Source: Bacillota bacterium
GTDB lineage: Bacteria > Bacillota > Clostridia > Lachnospirales > Anaerotignaceae
NCBI GenBank assembly: GCA_022791155.1
Contig: JAAVYN010000024.1
Location: forward strand, 1 to 50,458
Direction of reading: 5' to 3'
DNA: 50,458 nt
A model generated the notes under the pieces. It was given only the letters and a program-made list of their open reading frames with translations. It searched no databases and was not told the DNA's origin. Each line of letters begins with the position of its first letter. The first letter of the stretch is position 1. The position numbers were made by a program, and so were the translations under genes. This document shows positions 9,324-16,350 of the stretch, piece after piece.

Positions 9324-9352
9324 AATGACAATGCCATATATTGATATAAAAA

Positions 9353-9390
9353 AATAGCCCAGCCGTGTTAAGGCGGGCTATTTTGTTTTT
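9353..9390 (+). terminator. Intrinsic terminator after the DMT transporter
   Basis: AATAGCCC (9353-9360) pairs with GGGCTATT (9375-9382), with TTTTGTTTTT at 9381-9390. Confidence 0.85.
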
Positions 9391-9535
9391 CTCATCTCAA
9401 AAATGGACAATGAAAACATTGCTCGAAAATTTGCCAAGTTTTTCAAAAATAACAGAGTTTTATAAACAGTCAATATATTCTGTTGTGATTCGAAAATGGA
9501 TCAAGTTGTTCCGACAGATTCCAACGGTTTATTTT

Positions 9536-9916
9536 CTATCTGACAAACTTGTCGATTGCGTCATTCAGGCTTCCAAGAATTTTTTGCTTCGAAAAAATAT
9601 CCTGTTCATAGTCGGAGTTAAACAGGCATTCATTTATATGGTTTTTCAAAATGAGTTTTCCAAGACTGTTCAATGAAGACTGAACAGCTGAAATTTGAAT
9701 CAATATTTCGGAGCAGTCGCGCTTTTCTTCCATCATTTTTTTGATTGAAGTCATGTGTCCAATTATTATGGAAATTCTGTGAATCAGTCTTTTATATTCT
9801 TTTTCCGAGTGTATATGTGCGTGGATGTTTCCTTCGGAGTCAACATGCACATGTTCATGAACTTCTGTTTTTGTGTCGGCTGGCAACTCTTTTGATTTTG
9901 AAATTTTTTCACTCAT
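9536..9916 (-). CDS. csoR: CsoR/RcnR family metal-sensing repressor with a His-rich N-terminus
   Basis: A 126-residue all-helical DUF156 repressor. The ligand set Cys68, His93 and Cys97 has exactly the 25- and 4-residue spacing of the Cu(I)-binding C-H-C triad of CsoR, which favours copper sensing over the His-first RcnR (Ni/Co) type. Before the domain there is an unusual His-x-His segment (residues 20-36, six His in H-x-H pairs). ATG 9916 is preferred over ATG 9931 because GGGGGGA lies 6 bases before it. The gene is divergent from an M20-like hydrolase. A promoter and two inverted repeats lie between them, consistent with autoregulation, which is an inference. Confidence 0.88.
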   Translation of the reverse strand: MSEKISKSKELPADTKTEVHEHVHVDSEGNIHAHIHSEKEYKRLIHRISIIIGHMTSIKKMMEEKRDCSEILIQISAVQSSLNSLGKLILKNHINECLFNSDYEQDIFSKQKILGSLNDAIDKFVR

Positions 9917-9943
9917 TGTAAATCCCCCCATTTCGTGTTAATA

Positions 9944-9972
9944 TGATAATAACCTATAAACAGGTTTTTTGC
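9944..9972 (-). promoter_or_regulatory. csoR promoter with embedded inverted repeat
   Basis: On the minus strand TTGCAA (9972-9967), a 17-base spacer and TATTAT (9949-9944) form a good sigma-A promoter. An inverted repeat, AACCT-6-AGGTT on the minus strand (9966-9952), fills most of the spacer and could bind a repressor. Confidence 0.6.
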
Positions 9973-9980
9973 AATAGAAA

Positions 9981-10003
9981 AATATCCTATGCGGGGGGAT
10001 ATT
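9981..10003. promoter_or_regulatory. Candidate CsoR operator
   Basis: AATATCC (9981-9987) and GGATATT (9997-10003) form a perfect 7-bp inverted repeat with a 9-base, G-run-containing centre (TATGCGGGG). This resembles the TACCC...GGGTA palindromes bound by Cu(I)-CsoR repressors. It lies between csoR and the divergent M20-like gene, 26 bases before that gene's start. Confidence 0.5.
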
Positions 10004-10028
10004 CAATATTTTTTTGGGAGGGATATGA

Positions 10029-11060
10029 TTGGAAAACATAAAAACATGGCTAAAATGTTTGATAGATTTCAACACCACTTGTGACAAAGGAAATGAATAT
10101 GACTGTGCTGAATTCATAAGAAAAACTCTTAAAGAATATAATATAGACACAACAATTTGGACAGTAAGTCAAAACAGAAGCAGCACAGCGTCTTTCATAG
10201 AAGGCCGTCGGCGCGAAACCATTGTTCTCCATGCTCACATTGACACGGCGGAATATGGAGACGGCTGGAAGTTTCCTCCTGAAAAAGCGCTTTTCAAAAA
10301 AGGCTGTGTGTGCGGCCGTGGGGCTTTGGACTGCAAAAGCCAGCTTGCGGTGTGGATGAAAATTCTCACAGACGTCAAAAAAATGGCTGTCAAACCGGAA
10401 TATTCACTCATGCTTTTGGCCACAGCCGATGAGGAAAATGGAGGAAAACATGGCCTTGAGTGGCTTGTGCGCAACACTGAGATATTGAAAAACGCAGTTC
10501 TTGTGATTGGCGAAGGCGGCGGGTTTCCATTTCCGTTTGACGACAAAGTTTTCTATACGTTCCAAACGGGAGAAAGAGAGGATTTTGAATTTCAGAATGA
10601 TGAAAATGAAGACCCAATTTTGGCCATTGATGAGGGAATAAAAAAGGGCTATTACTCACATGATGTCAAAGAATATTTTTTGCGCCAAAACACATTGTTC
10701 AAAAGAAAGCTGGATGTTTTGCCTCTTTATGCTGGTATGTCAAAAAATTTTATGCATATGGAAAATTCAGTTGTATATCATAAATATGGAACACTGTTTC
10801 AAAATGCGCTTCAAGAACACTGCCCAAACGGACAGATTATGCCTGTTATAACGCCCGGATATAGTGACAACAGATATTTCAGGCGTATGGGAATTGCAAC
10901 AATTGGATTTTTTCCTTTGGACATTGGCAATGCTCTTTCAGGCATACATGGAAAAAATGAATATATCAGCGAAAAATCGCTTTTTTTGGCATATTCTGTA
11001 ATAAAAAAAATTATTTTGAAATTACTATTGACTTTTGAAGAAAATAGTATTAATATTTAG
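10029..11060 (+). CDS. M20-type metallohydrolase with an atypical middle domain
   Basis: A 343-residue protein whose N-terminal half is a clear M20/DapE-ArgE catalytic domain: HAHID (His70, Asp72), GRGALDCKS (bridging Asp101), ADEENGG (Glu135 catalytic, Glu136 metal) and GEGGG (Glu162). The C-terminus has TPGYSDNRYF and a final ligand motif GIHGKNEYIS. The region between, normally the dimerisation lid, is short and shows none of the usual lid signatures. It could be an aminoacylase, deacetylase or dipeptidase; the substrate is unknown. The start is TTG 10029, 6 bases after GGGAGGG; the ATG at 10025 is out of frame. It lies between a putative CsoR operator and a metal-pump gene, so metal-linked expression is likely but unproven. 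Confidence 0.8.
   Translation: MENIKTWLKCLIDFNTTCDKGNEYDCAEFIRKTLKEYNIDTTIWTVSQNRSSTASFIEGRRRETIVLHAHIDTAEYGDGWKFPPEKALFKKGCVCGRGALDCKSQLAVWMKILTDVKKMAVKPEYSLMLLATADEENGGKHGLEWLVRNTEILKNAVLVIGEGGGFPFPFDDKVFYTFQTGEREDFEFQNDENEDPILAIDEGIKKGYYSHDVKEYFLRQNTLFKRKLDVLPLYAGMSKNFMHMENSVVYHKYGTLFQNALQEHCPNGQIMPVITPGYSDNRYFRRMGIATIGFFPLDIGNALSGIHGKNEYISEKSLFLAYSVIKKIILKLLLTFEENSINI
11028..11056 (+). promoter_or_regulatory. Candidate promoter of the metal ATPase
   Basis: TTGACT (11028-11033), a 17-base spacer and TAATAT (11051-11056) lie in the last codons of the M20-like gene. Transcription would start about 11063, just before the 11072-11090 palindrome. Confidence 0.45.
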
Positions 11061-11071
11061 CTCATAAAAGC

Positions 11072-11090
11072 AATCCCCATGGAGGGGATT
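11072..11090. promoter_or_regulatory. CCCC/GGGG palindrome before the metal ATPase
   Basis: AATCCCC (11072-11078) and GGGGATT (11084-11090) form a perfect inverted repeat around a 5-base centre. Its position just downstream of a likely promoter and its CCCC..GGGG core fit a second CsoR-type operator. As RNA it would be a short hairpin next to the RBS (AGGAGGT), so translational control is an alternative. Confidence 0.5.
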
Positions 11091-11110
11091 AAAAATAGGA
11101 GGTATGTTTT

Positions 11111-12994
11111 ATGGCTAACGAAAAAAAGGGGTCAGACATTAATTTTGGGTTCATTGCTTATCCAGCGGCATGCTTGGCGACAATCATTCTGGGAGCGATT
11201 TTTGATTTTCTTATCCCTGGAACCCTCCCGTTCCAATTCTCAATTATACCATTGGTGCTTTGCGGCGGGAAATGCGTTGTGGATGCTGTTGAGGCCACAA
11301 TCACAAAAAGGAAAATCACAGCAGGTATGTTAGTAGTTTTAGCACTTATAGGATGTACATATGTAGGAGAATATATCTCTGGAGCAATAACAGCATTCAT
11401 GATGATTATTGGCGAGGTTTTGGAAGACTTCACAATGCTTAAAACAAAGAACGCCGTGAGCGAACTTGTGAAACTTGTTCCAACAACATGCCGCAAACTG
11501 GTTGATGGACAGTTTAAGCAAGTGTCAATCAAACAAGTTGTGAAAGGCGACATAGTTCAGGTTCAGGCTGGTGAAAAAATCGCCGCTGACGGCACAATCA
11601 CAAAAGGCCAGGCCGCAATCAACGAGGCTGCTATCACAGGTGAATCAATGCCAGTTGACAAAAAAGCCGGCGACAAAGTTTTTGTTGGAACATTAAATGA
11701 AAACGGCGTTATTGAAATAGAAATTGAAAAACTTGGCAACGACACAGTTCTTGGTAACATAATAAAGACAGTTAAAGCAGCACAGGACAACAAAGGAAAC
11801 GCTCAGAAAATAGCTGATAGATTCTCAGAAGTTTTCCTTCCGATTATCCTCGTAATAGCAATATTCGTTTGGGCTACAACAAACGACCTCATGAGGGTTA
11901 TGTCAGTTCTCGTCATCGCTTGCCCTTGCGCCCTTGTTCTTGCAACACCAACAGTTGTTATCGCCGCTGTCGGCAATGCCGCAAAAAAAGGTGTTCTCAT
12001 CAAAGGTGGCGATGCAATTGAAGCTGCCGCAAAAATCACAACAGTTTGCTTTGACAAAACGGGAACAATCACAAAGGGAACTCCACAAGTTGTGTCAACA
12101 TTTGTGATGGATGGAGTGGATAAAGCCGAATATTACAAAGCAATTGCCATGGTTGAGAAAAACTCAAGCCACCCAATTGGAAAAGCGATTATGAAAAACA
12201 TCACAGAAAACAACTATGCTGATGTTAAAAATATCCCTAATGCTGAATTTGAAATGCTCTTTGGCCGTGGCGTAAGAGCCGTTGACGGAAAAGATGTTTA
12301 TGAAGTTTCAAACAAGAAATGCTTGGCCGACATTAAAGAAGTTCCGGGAAAAGTTCAGGAATATATCAAAAAAGAAGAGAGCCTTGGCCGCACAACAATG
12401 ATTGTTGTTGAAAATGGAAAAATTCTTGGCGGAATTGCCGTTGCCGACACTATCAGAGAAAATGTTAAAAGCACAATGGAACAATTCAAGAAACTTGGCG
12501 TTAAACACGTTGTAATGCTCACAGGCGACAATGAATTCACAGCAAAAGCCATATGTGATGAAGCTGGAATTGGCGAGTTCCGTGCAAACCTTCTTCCAGA
12601 AGACAAACTTGAAGCCATCAAAAAGTTCAAACAGCAAGGCGAAGTTGTTGCAATGGTTGGCGACGGTGTAAACGACGCCCCGGCTTTGGCCCTTGCAGAT
12701 GTGGGAATCGCCATGGGAGCGGCCGGAACAGACGTGGCTGCAGAAGCTTCAAACATAACTCTTATGTCAGACAATGTGGGTATGCTTCCTTCAACATTGG
12801 CAATTTGCCAGAGATCATATTTCATGATTAAACAAAACATAATAGTGTTCGCCGTTTTTGTTAACGTAATTGGTGTGTTCTTATCAGGTTTGGGCTTCCT
12901 CAATCCAATAGCAGCAGCTCTTGTTCACAACGCTTCATCAATATTCGTTGTTCTCAACTCCTCAAGAATGCTGTCATGGAAATATAAAGGCTGA
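11111..12994 (+). CDS. P1B-type heavy-metal-translocating ATPase without N-terminal metal-binding domain
   Basis: A 627-residue metal-exporting P-type ATPase. Seen: TGES (176-179), the CPC metal-binding motif (271-273) in the membrane, DKTGT with Asp315, the P1B hallmark SSHPIGKAI (His354-Pro355), and GDGVNDAPALALADVG. There is no CxxC HMA domain; the protein starts almost directly with membrane segments. The last helix reads NPIAAALVHNASSIFVVLN, which is neither the classic Cu(I) set (YN plus MxxSS) nor the Asp-Lys-Gly type of Zn/Cd pumps, so the metal is unresolved. The csoR neighbourhood suggests copper. ATG 11111 follows AGGAGGT. Expression is probably controlled by the 11072-11090 palindrome. 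Confidence 0.9.
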   Translation: MANEKKGSDINFGFIAYPAACLATIILGAIFDFLIPGTLPFQFSIIPLVLCGGKCVVDAVEATITKRKITAGMLVVLALIGCTYVGEYISGAITAFMMIIGEVLEDFTMLKTKNAVSELVKLVPTTCRKLVDGQFKQVSIKQVVKGDIVQVQAGEKIAADGTITKGQAAINEAAITGESMPVDKKAGDKVFVGTLNENGVIEIEIEKLGNDTVLGNIIKTVKAAQDNKGNAQKIADRFSEVFLPIILVIAIFVWATTNDLMRVMSVLVIACPCALVLATPTVVIAAVGNAAKKGVLIKGGDAIEAAAKITTVCFDKTGTITKGTPQVVSTFVMDGVDKAEYYKAIAMVEKNSSHPIGKAIMKNITENNYADVKNIPNAEFEMLFGRGVRAVDGKDVYEVSNKKCLADIKEVPGKVQEYIKKEESLGRTTMIVVENGKILGGIAVADTIRENVKSTMEQFKKLGVKHVVMLTGDNEFTAKAICDEAGIGEFRANLLPEDKLEAIKKFKQQGEVVAMVGDGVNDAPALALADVGIAMGAAGTDVAAEASNITLMSDNVGMLPSTLAICQRSYFMIKQNIIVFAVFVNVIGVFLSGLGFLNPIAAALVHNASSIFVVLNSSRMLSWKYKG

Positions 12995-13049
12995 TTATTA
13001 ATAATAATTAATAATAATTTATATATTACTAAGGGAGGTATAAAGTATT

Positions 13050-13727
13050 ATGTCAAAAAAAGGATCAATCATTTTCATCAAAAATGGCAAATCAAAAGTT
13101 GTATATTGCCATAGAAATGCACAGTTGGAGGGCCTTGGCAAAAGAATTGTGCGCATGCTTAAATACTTTGATGTTGAGGAGTTAAATCAGCTTTATGACT
13201 ATCTTGTGCCGGTTGATGAAGACACTCCAATGACAAAAGAGCAGATTGAAGCATACAAAGAATATATGCCAGAGCAGTGCTGGAAAGAGGATCTTGACTG
13301 GACAACAGCACTTATATACACAAAAGACCCAACACAGCCAATCATGGATGGTTTCAAATACTTTGTTGATTATGCCGGATTTATTCCGTCATGGAGAAAC
13401 CGCTTCAGATACGCAATCAATCTTGATGATGGCGTGTTCCAAGTTACAAAAGCCGGCCTTGAAATTATCTGCCAAGAAAGCGACGAGTTCAGCAAAAACG
13501 TTGACTACACAGGCTCCATAGTTCCATGTGTATTGGGCGTATTCCCTCTTGACAACATCCCTGATGACTGGATGGAACAGTGCAAGAACAAATGGAAAGA
13601 CAAAATCGTTATAAAAGCAGTTCCAATGGATGGCGTTGTTATCGATGCAAACAAATTCGACAGCGATCCTGAAGGACAGCACGACGCATTGAAGATGCAC
13701 TATTACATAGGTATTGAAAATTATTAA
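13050..13727 (+). CDS. Unrecognised 225-residue soluble protein
   Basis: I do not recognise this family. The protein is soluble, with no signal peptide and no membrane segment, and is rich in aromatic residues (many Trp, Tyr and Phe) and acidic patches. It opens SKKGSIIFIKNGKSKVVYCH, like a small beta domain, and has scattered cysteines (CH, CW, CQ, PC, C) without a CxxC motif. ATG 13050 follows GGGAGGT with a long spacing of about 10 bases. It begins 55 AT-rich bases after the metal-ATPase stop with no terminator between, so it is probably in the same transcript. A role in metal handling is only suggested by position. A promoter for the next small gene lies inside its last codons. Confidence 0.75.
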   Translation: MSKKGSIIFIKNGKSKVVYCHRNAQLEGLGKRIVRMLKYFDVEELNQLYDYLVPVDEDTPMTKEQIEAYKEYMPEQCWKEDLDWTTALIYTKDPTQPIMDGFKYFVDYAGFIPSWRNRFRYAINLDDGVFQVTKAGLEIICQESDEFSKNVDYTGSIVPCVLGVFPLDNIPDDWMEQCKNKWKDKIVIKAVPMDGVVIDANKFDSDPEGQHDALKMHYYIGIENY

Positions 13728-13742
13728 AACATTGTGTATAAT
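13714..13742 (+). promoter_or_regulatory. Strong internal promoter for the 45-aa gene
   Basis: TTGAAA (13714-13719), exactly 17 bases, and TATAAT (13737-13742) form a near-consensus sigma-A promoter overlapping the end of the 225-aa gene. A second TATAAT lies at 13744-13749. Confidence 0.65.
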
Positions 13743-13760
13743 GTATAATAGTTTTTAATC

Positions 13761-13780
13761 AAATATAAGATCTTATATTT
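13761..13780. repeat. Perfect 20-bp palindrome before the 45-aa gene
   Basis: AAATATAAGATCTTATATTT is fully self-complementary. It lies about 12 bases after the expected transcription start and 5 bases before AGGAGG, so it could be a repressor site or a weak leader hairpin. Confidence 0.6.
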
Positions 13781-13799
13781 TTACAGGAGGCGTATAACT

Positions 13800-13937
13800 A
13801 TGCATGAAGGTAAACATGGTATTTTAGACGGACTTGAGGATATGGATGATCTTTTCGGCGTAGATGACGAAAAAGAAGAAGAAAAAGCTGACACAAAGAA
13901 GAAAAAATCATTCTTGGGATTTGGCAAAAAAGATTGA
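13800..13937 (+). CDS. Small 45-residue charged protein
   Basis: A short gene with ATG 13800 preceded by AGGAGG at 9 bases and ending TGA 13935-13937. The protein has an acidic N-terminal half (GLEDMDDLFGVDDEKEEE) and a basic C-terminal tail (KKKKSFLGFGKKD) that could be an amphipathic or membrane-touching end. There are no cysteines and only two histidines (H2, H6). It has its own near-consensus promoter (13714-13742) and a strong terminator (13975-14018), so it is likely transcribed alone as a short mRNA as well as with the upstream genes. The family and function are unknown. The SD, promoter and terminator support it as real. Confidence 0.7.
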   Translation: MHEGKHGILDGLEDMDDLFGVDDEKEEEKADTKKKKSFLGFGKKD

Positions 13938-13974
13938 TCCTCAAAAGACATTTACAATCTAACTTAGTTTAACA

Positions 13975-14026
13975 ATAAGGCTTTCTATGACATGGCAACC
14001 CTTCATAGAAAGCCTTATATTGTTTT
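13975..14026 (+). terminator. Strong terminator closing the metal block
   Basis: ATAAGGCTTTCTATGA (13975-13990) and TCATAGAAAGCCTTAT (14003-14018) form a perfect 16-bp stem with a 12-base loop, followed by ATTGTTTT. It separates the metal block from the minus-strand msrAB unit. Confidence 0.85.
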
Positions 14027-14155
14027 GTTGGAGTTTGTCAGAAAGAGTTTCGGAAAGAGCTTTTGGTTTGAAACACTGCTGATGTTTTGCGTTGTGTGAA
14101 CCAAAAAAAATTGTGGACATTACATTTGCCGAATGCGGGCTATAACAATATATGT

Positions 14156-15088
14156 TTATAGCCCGCTGTTAAACTTTCCATATCCTTTTTCTTCCATTTT
14201 GCTTTTTGGAATGAAATCAACGGCGGCACTGTTGACGCAATATCTCAGGCCGCCGCTTTCTTCAGGCCCGTCATCAAAAACGTGGCCTATATGGCTTCCG
14301 CTTTTGACACATTTTATTTCGCGCCGTTCCATGCCAAAGCTTGTGTCGGCCTTCTCAAAAATTCCGCCATCTATAGCTTTTGAAAAGCTTGGCCAGCCAC
14401 AGTCTGAAAAAAATTTGTCCTTTGATGAAAAAAGAGGCTCGCCGCTGACAATGTCAACATATATTCCGTCATCAAAGCAGTTCCAATATTCATTGTCATA
14501 TGGTCTTTCAGTGGCTGAATATTGTGTCACGTTATATTGAATGGGGCTTAGAAGTTTGCCTGTGTAGCTGAAGTTCTCTTTTTTGTTGGGAGAGGCATTT
14601 TTTGCAAGCTCAAAAAGTGAGCGGTCTATATGGCAATATCCAAACTTGTTTTTGCTGAGATAGCCTTGATGTTCGGTTTCGGCTTTATAAAAATTTTTGA
14701 GCTTCATGACTTCAATCACAACATTGCCCGAAACTCTTTCGCGCAGTTTTTTCATTGAGTCTTCAACAATTTTGCCGTCACACTCATTTTCATAATAAAT
14801 CCCTGTTCTATACTGTTCCCCAACATCATTTCCCTGACGGTTCAGGCTTGTTGGATCAATTGTCATATAAAACAGATCCAGCAAAAACCAAAGCGGCGCC
14901 GTTTTCTCGTTATATTCAACTTTCACTGTTTCTGCAAAGCCTGTTTTGCCACTGCAAACTTCGTTGTAGGAGGGGGAGTCTGTGAAACCATTGGCATATC
15001 CAACTTCGGTGTTAAAAACGCCTTTAACTTGTTTGAAAAAATGTTCGGTTCCCCAAAAACAGCCTCCTGCAAAATATATAACAGCCAT
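14156..15088 (-). CDS. msrAB: Peptide methionine sulfoxide reductase MsrA-MsrB fusion
   Basis: A 310-residue two-domain repair enzyme for oxidised methionine. The MsrA domain opens AVIYFAGGCFWGTEHFF, with the catalytic Cys10 in GCFWG, and contains DPTSLNRQGNDVGEQYRTG. The MsrB domain has GIYVDIVSGEPLFSSKDKF, CGWPSF, GSHIGHVFDDGP and the catalytic RYCVNSAAVDF. The MsrB part lacks the paired CxxC zinc ligands, so it is of the zinc-free type. MsrA acts on the S and MsrB on the R epimer. ATG 15088 is chosen because GGAGGTG precedes it; the upstream in-frame ATG at 15118 would overlap the preceding gene. It is the second gene of a DMT-msrAB operon. Confidence 0.95.
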   Translation of the reverse strand: MAVIYFAGGCFWGTEHFFKQVKGVFNTEVGYANGFTDSPSYNEVCSGKTGFAETVKVEYNEKTAPLWFLLDLFYMTIDPTSLNRQGNDVGEQYRTGIYYENECDGKIVEDSMKKLRERVSGNVVIEVMKLKNFYKAETEHQGYLSKNKFGYCHIDRSLFELAKNASPNKKENFSYTGKLLSPIQYNVTQYSATERPYDNEYWNCFDDGIYVDIVSGEPLFSSKDKFFSDCGWPSFSKAIDGGIFEKADTSFGMERREIKCVKSGSHIGHVFDDGPEESGGLRYCVNSAAVDFIPKSKMEEKGYGKFNSGL

Positions 15089-15114
15089 TTCAACACCTCC
15101 AGTGTTCAAAAAAT

Positions 15115-15990
15115 TCAAAACTTTGTTTCACTTTTTTTGAGAGCGGTCATTGAAGAATATACAACCGCCGAAAGTATTATGATTCCTCCCAAAACCTCTC
15201 GTGGAGAGGGTATCTCATTTAACAGGACAGCCGCAAGTATTATTCCATATATAGGTTCTATGCTGTTTATTATTCCCGCTGTTTGAGCGCTTATCCCTTT
15301 GAGCCCTGTTATGAACAGTGAGCGGCTTAGAAAAGTGAACACGGTTCCAAAAACAAACAGAAGGCTTGCGTCAGTGGCTGACATGTTTTCAATCCCTGCA
15401 AAAAGCACAAAGGGCAATATGACAATGAAAGCAACTGTCTGTTCATAAAATGATATTACAGTTCCGTTATATATTGCGGCGTATTTTTTCTCTATTATTG
15501 AAAGGAATGAGAATGTGAGCCCTGAAAATATTCCTTCAACAAATCCAATGAGCATGCTGTTTGAAAAATTGTTCACAGGGGCCACAAACACAACACCCAA
15601 AAATGCCACGGCTGCTGTCATTATATCTTTGTTGTGTATTTTGGATTTGAAGAACAAAGGCTCCAAAAATGTTGTGAAAATTGGACATGTGGAAAATGTC
15701 AAAAGTGTTATGGCGACGGTTGAGGCTTGAACACTGCTGTAAAAAGCAATCCAGTGCACAGCAAGTGTGACGCCCAAAAGCACCATTGAGAAATATGCCT
15801 TTTTGTCATTCATTTTCACTGAAATGTTGCGAATTTTGAGATATATCAATATGGTCATTGATGAAAAAAGCAGTCTTCCAGCCACAATCACAAATGCGGG
15901 CTGGTTTATAAATTTTCCAAAAAGACTTGCCGCGCTGAACATTGCAACAGCAAAATGTGTGTAGAACAGACATTTCTTTCCAATATCCAT
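15115..15990 (-). CDS. DMT superfamily transporter (EamA family)
   Basis: A 291-residue membrane protein with about ten transmembrane segments in two EamA repeats, ending in a lysine-rich cytoplasmic tail. A conserved-looking C-terminal repeat reads GIINSIEPIYGIILAAVLLNE, typical of EamA carriers. The substrate is not predictable. ATG 15990 follows GGGGTGA. It is transcribed from a consensus promoter (16026-16053) and is followed after 26 bases by msrAB, so the two are co-expressed. Confidence 0.9.
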   Translation of the reverse strand: MDIGKKCLFYTHFAVAMFSAASLFGKFINQPAFVIVAGRLLFSSMTILIYLKIRNISVKMNDKKAYFSMVLLGVTLAVHWIAFYSSVQASTVAITLLTFSTCPIFTTFLEPLFFKSKIHNKDIMTAAVAFLGVVFVAPVNNFSNSMLIGFVEGIFSGLTFSFLSIIEKKYAAIYNGTVISFYEQTVAFIVILPFVLFAGIENMSATDASLLFVFGTVFTFLSRSLFITGLKGISAQTAGIINSIEPIYGIILAAVLLNEIPSPREVLGGIIILSAVVYSSMTALKKSETKF

Positions 15991-16025
15991 ATTGTTTCAC
16001 CCCAAAATTATAAGTTTTATAATGA

Positions 16026-16053
16026 ATTATATACTGAACATGGACAATGTCAA
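16026..16053 (-). promoter_or_regulatory. Consensus promoter of the DMT-msrAB operon
   Basis: On the minus strand TTGACA (16053-16048), a 16-base spacer and TATAAT (16031-16026). The -35 box is half of an inverted repeat, TGTCAAT/ATTGACA, at 16048-16067. Confidence 0.7.
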
Positions 16054-16149
16054 TAAAAACATTGACAATGGCGTTGTGCAAAAACTTTGTGAAAATGGTT
16101 GGTCATTATGTTGAATTGTATATTAAACACTGACAAATATATAATTTTG

Positions 16150-16178
16150 TTGCTGTTTTTGAATTAAAATGATATAAT
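16150..16178 (+). promoter_or_regulatory. Promoter of glmM-glmS
   Basis: TTGCTG (16150-16155), a 17-base spacer and TATAAT (16173-16178). Confidence 0.6.
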
Positions 16179-16350
16179 AATATGGTTTAATTTCTATTTT
16201 AGCATAAACTTTAATATGCGTTGTCAGACTGTGCTTAAAACAGTTTGTCAAATTGGAATTGATTTCATTGGCGGACTGCTGCATTCTTTGACATAAAGCA
16301 CACATTGCAACTCAATTTTGTTGAAACAAACTTTTTAAGGAGGAATTTCT

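Larger units (their letters stand above)
15991..16350. other. Divergent promoter region between the DMT-msrAB unit and glmM
   Basis: No gene is seen. It holds a minus-strand promoter (16026-16053) and a plus-strand promoter (16150-16178). The glmM transcript would have a leader of about 165 bases. An imperfect hairpin lies at about 16219-16250. I looked for a glmS ribozyme core and did not find one. Confidence 0.5.

Noticed and set aside
10025-10060. ATG at 10025 considered as the start of the M20-like gene
   Set aside because: It is out of frame with the conserved catalytic motifs; TTG 10029 is in frame and has a well-spaced SD.
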